Shown here: piece after piece, positions 7,540 through 9,546 of the stretch
Numbering within the stretch: position 1 is the first letter of the stretch
Layout: each line of letters starts with the position of its first letter
Assembly: GCA_937902115.1 (NCBI GenBank)
Contig: CALGSR010000015.1
Coordinates: 1-9,546 of the forward strand
Source of the DNA: an uncultured Bacillus sp.
GTDB taxonomy: Bacteria; Bacillota; Bacilli; Bacillales; Cytobacillaceae
Length of the DNA stretch: 9,546 nt
Reading direction: 5' to 3'
Position numbers and translations under genes: made by a program
Notes under the pieces: generated by a model
Told to the model about the DNA's origin: nothing
Database searches by the model: none
What the model saw: the letters and a program-made list of their open reading frames with translations, nothing else

Positions 7540-9546
7540 CCGTTGCAAAAGTCATTGTGGATGTACCAGCCAAACAAACGGACAGGACATTTGATTATTT
7601 GATTCCTGAACGTTTGCAAGGATGTATTGTCCCGGGGATGAGAGTAGTCGTTCCATTCGGTCCCCGTAAAGTACAAGGCTTTGTCACTTCAATTGAAAAT
7701 AGTTCATCGTTTAACAAATTGAGAGAAATCATTGAACCAATGGATATCGAACCTGTTTTAAATGATGAATTGCTTTATCTTTCCGACTGGCTGACAGAGC
7801 ATACCTTATGCTATAAAATATCCGCTTTTCAAGTGATGCTTCCTCCAGCACTAAAAGCGAAATATGAGAAAAAAATCAGGCTGAAAAGCCGTGCTAACCT
7901 CAATGACTTAAGGGAAAGCATTCGTCACTACTTTTTTGATAAAGATATCTTAAATTGGGATGAGGTTCTAAAAACAGGACAGCTTTCTGCTTTTCAAAAG
8001 GATACAGCTTGTGGGAACTTAGAAGTATTATACGAAGTAAAGGAACGAGTGAAGAAGAAACAAGTAAAAATGATTACTTCACTTGTTAACCGGGTGGATT
8101 TGGCCAAACTTGAGATCAAGGGCAGTAAACAAATGCTGGCCATGGAGTATTTCGCACATCATCCTGAACCGATTGAACGAGGTGATTTACTTAAAACGTT
8201 GAACATATCGTCCTCTGTGCTAAAAGGGTTAATTGAAAAGGGCTGGCTCGAGGAAAAGGTGAAAGAGGTTTATCGTGATCCATATGAAGACCGCATCATT
8301 CGAAAGACAGAGCCGCTTCCGTTGACAAATGAACAGTCTGCAGCTATTACACCTGTTCTAGCCTCCATTGCAGAAAATTCACATGAGGTTTTCCTCTTAT
8401 ACGGTGTTACTGGCAGCGGGAAAACTGAGGTATACTTACAATCCATTCAAAAAGTACTTGAGGATGGCAGGGAAGGTATTGTTCTTGTACCTGAAATTTC
8501 CCTGACACCACAAATGGTTAACCGTTTTAAAAGCCGTTTTGGTGATCAGGTAGCTGTTCTTCACAGCGGTCTCTCAGTTGGGGAAAAATACGATGAGTGG
8601 AGGAAAATTCAGCGCAAGGAAGTAAAAGTTGTGGTCGGGGCACGTTCAGCTATTTTTGCACCTTTTGAAAATTTAGGTATTATTATTATTGATGAAGAAC
8701 ATGAGACAAGCTATAAGCAGGAGGATAATCCAAAGTATCATGCGCGTGATGTTGCCATTGAACGTGCGAAAAGGCACCAATGTCCCGTCATACTTGGCAG
8801 TGCAACTCCTTCTTTGGAAAGCTTCGCAAGGGCAAAAAAAAGTGTGTATAAGTTATTGACCTTGCCTAAGCGGATGAATGATCATCAACTGCCTGAGGTT
8901 AACATTGTTGATATGCGTGAAGAATTAAGGGAAGGCAACCGTTCGATGTTTTCTCGGATTCTTCATGAAAAAATTCAAGATCGACTGACAAAAAAAGAAC
9001 AAATCGTATTATTTTTAAATAAGCGCGGACATTCTTCGTTTGTCATGTGCCGTGATTGCGGCTATGTCGTCCAATGTCCCAATTGTGATATCTCCTTAAC
9101 CTATCACCGGTTCAGCCAGCAAATGAAATGTCATTATTGCGGCCATGAAGCGGTAGTTCCGAATATTTGTCCGGAATGTGCGAGTGATCATATCCGTTAT
9201 TTCGGAACTGGGACACAAAAGGTTGAGGAAGAACTTGGGAAAATATTTCCTGAAGCAAAAGTTATTCGTATGGATGTTGATACGACGTCAAGAAAAGGAT
9301 CCCATGAAAAGCTTTTATCTGCTTTTCAAGAGGGAAAGGCTGATATTCTGCTGGGAACGCAGATGATTGCAAAGGGATTAGACTTCCCTAATATTACATT
9401 GGTAGGTGTGCTTTCGGCTGATACGATGCTGCATCTGCCTGATTTCCGTTCTTCAGAAAAAACATTTCAACTTCTGACACAGGTAAGCGGCCGCGCAGGT
9501 AGACATGAACTTGAAGGGGAAGTTGTGATTCAAACCTATTCACCTG
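7536..9546 (+). CDS. priA: Primosomal protein N' (PriA helicase), C-terminus beyond window
   Basis: PriA is the DEAH-type 3'-5' helicase that recognises stalled forks and D-loops and starts replication restart by loading DnaD, DnaB and DnaC in Bacillus. From ATG 7536, 670 codons run open to the window edge without a frameshift; B. subtilis PriA is about 805 residues, so roughly 135 are missing. The order is the 3'BD domain (MTVAKVIVDVPAKQTDRTFDY), a winged-helix region ending near EVYRDPYEDR, Walker A GVTGSGKT at 290-297, DEEH at 386-389, the two-zinc insertion with eight cysteines (505, 508, 514, 517, 532, 535, 545, 548), GTQMIAKGLDFP at 607-618 and motif VI QVSGRAGR at 649-656. AGAAGGT (7521-7527) is the ribosome site. 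ATGA overlap with coaBC implies coupled translation. Confidence 0.97.
   Translation, partial: MTVAKVIVDVPAKQTDRTFDYLIPERLQGCIVPGMRVVVPFGPRKVQGFVTSIENSSSFNKLREIIEPMDIEPVLNDELLYLSDWLTEHTLCYKISAFQVMLPPALKAKYEKKIRLKSRANLNDLRESIRHYFFDKDILNWDEVLKTGQLSAFQKDTACGNLEVLYEVKERVKKKQVKMITSLVNRVDLAKLEIKGSKQMLAMEYFAHHPEPIERGDLLKTLNISSSVLKGLIEKGWLEEKVKEVYRDPYEDRIIRKTEPLPLTNEQSAAITPVLASIAENSHEVFLLYGVTGSGKTEVYLQSIQKVLEDGREGIVLVPEISLTPQMVNRFKSRFGDQVAVLHSGLSVGEKYDEWRKIQRKEVKVVVGARSAIFAPFENLGIIIIDEEHETSYKQEDNPKYHARDVAIERAKRHQCPVILGSATPSLESFARAKKSVYKLLTLPKRMNDHQLPEVNIVDMREELREGNRSMFSRILHEKIQDRLTKKEQIVLFLNKRGHSSFVMCRDCGYVVQCPNCDISLTYHRFSQQMKCHYCGHEAVVPNICPECASDHIRYFGTGTQKVEEELGKIFPEAKVIRMDVDTTSRKGSHEKLLSAFQEGKADILLGTQMIAKGLDFPNITLVGVLSADTMLHLPDFRSSEKTFQLLTQVSGRAGRHELEGEVVIQTYSP

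Noticed and set aside
9178..9366. 62-codon plus-strand open frame within the priA region
   Set aside because: The priA frame is continuously open through here and encodes conserved helicase motifs; this is an out-of-frame shadow.
7536..9546. Possible frameshift or disruption in priA, because no complete ORF is delimited there
   Set aside because: I translated codon by codon from 7536 to the edge and found no stop or frame change; the gene is simply cut by the window end.

Overview
The window comes from a low-GC Gram-positive bacterium of the Bacillaceae. Every large gene reads as a close relative of the Bacillus subtilis yloA-yloB-yloC-remA-gmk-rpoZ-coaBC-priA segment, in the same order and orientation as I recall it for that species. 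I cannot name the genus or species from sequence alone. Nothing in the window looks like a mobile element, CRISPR array, prophage, rRNA or tRNA.

Layout. Positions 1-834 (minus strand) hold the N-terminal 278 codons of rqcH (yloA), the ribosome-associated quality-control factor; the gene runs off the left edge. A 307-base divergent spacer (835-1141) carries candidate promoters in both directions and a possible 30-codon upstream ORF whose stop overlaps the yloB start. Positions 1142-3820 encode a P-type Ca2+ ATPase (yloB), which ends at an intrinsic terminator. The terminator is interleaved with a near-perfect extended -10 promoter that probably drives the next cluster. That cluster is yloC (YicC-family endoribonuclease), remA (DNA-binding biofilm/osmoregulation activator), gmk (guanylate kinase) and rpoZ (RNA polymerase omega), and it closes with a second intrinsic terminator at about 6176-6203. 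A 161-base spacer then leads into coaBC (coenzyme A synthesis) and priA (primosomal helicase). These two overlap by ATGA, and priA is cut by the right edge after 670 codons.

How the genes fit together. The window is core housekeeping: ribosome rescue, calcium export, RNA decay, guanine nucleotide supply, transcription, CoA synthesis and replication restart. No dedicated new defence or biosynthetic system is visible. The observations that deserve a second look lie in the spacers. They are the upstream ORF coupled to yloB, the promoter embedded in the yloB terminator, a 249-base yloC-remA spacer that stays open in the frame shared by both genes and contains two palindromes just before remA, and a pair of GGCTG/CAGCC hairpins between rpoZ and coaBC.
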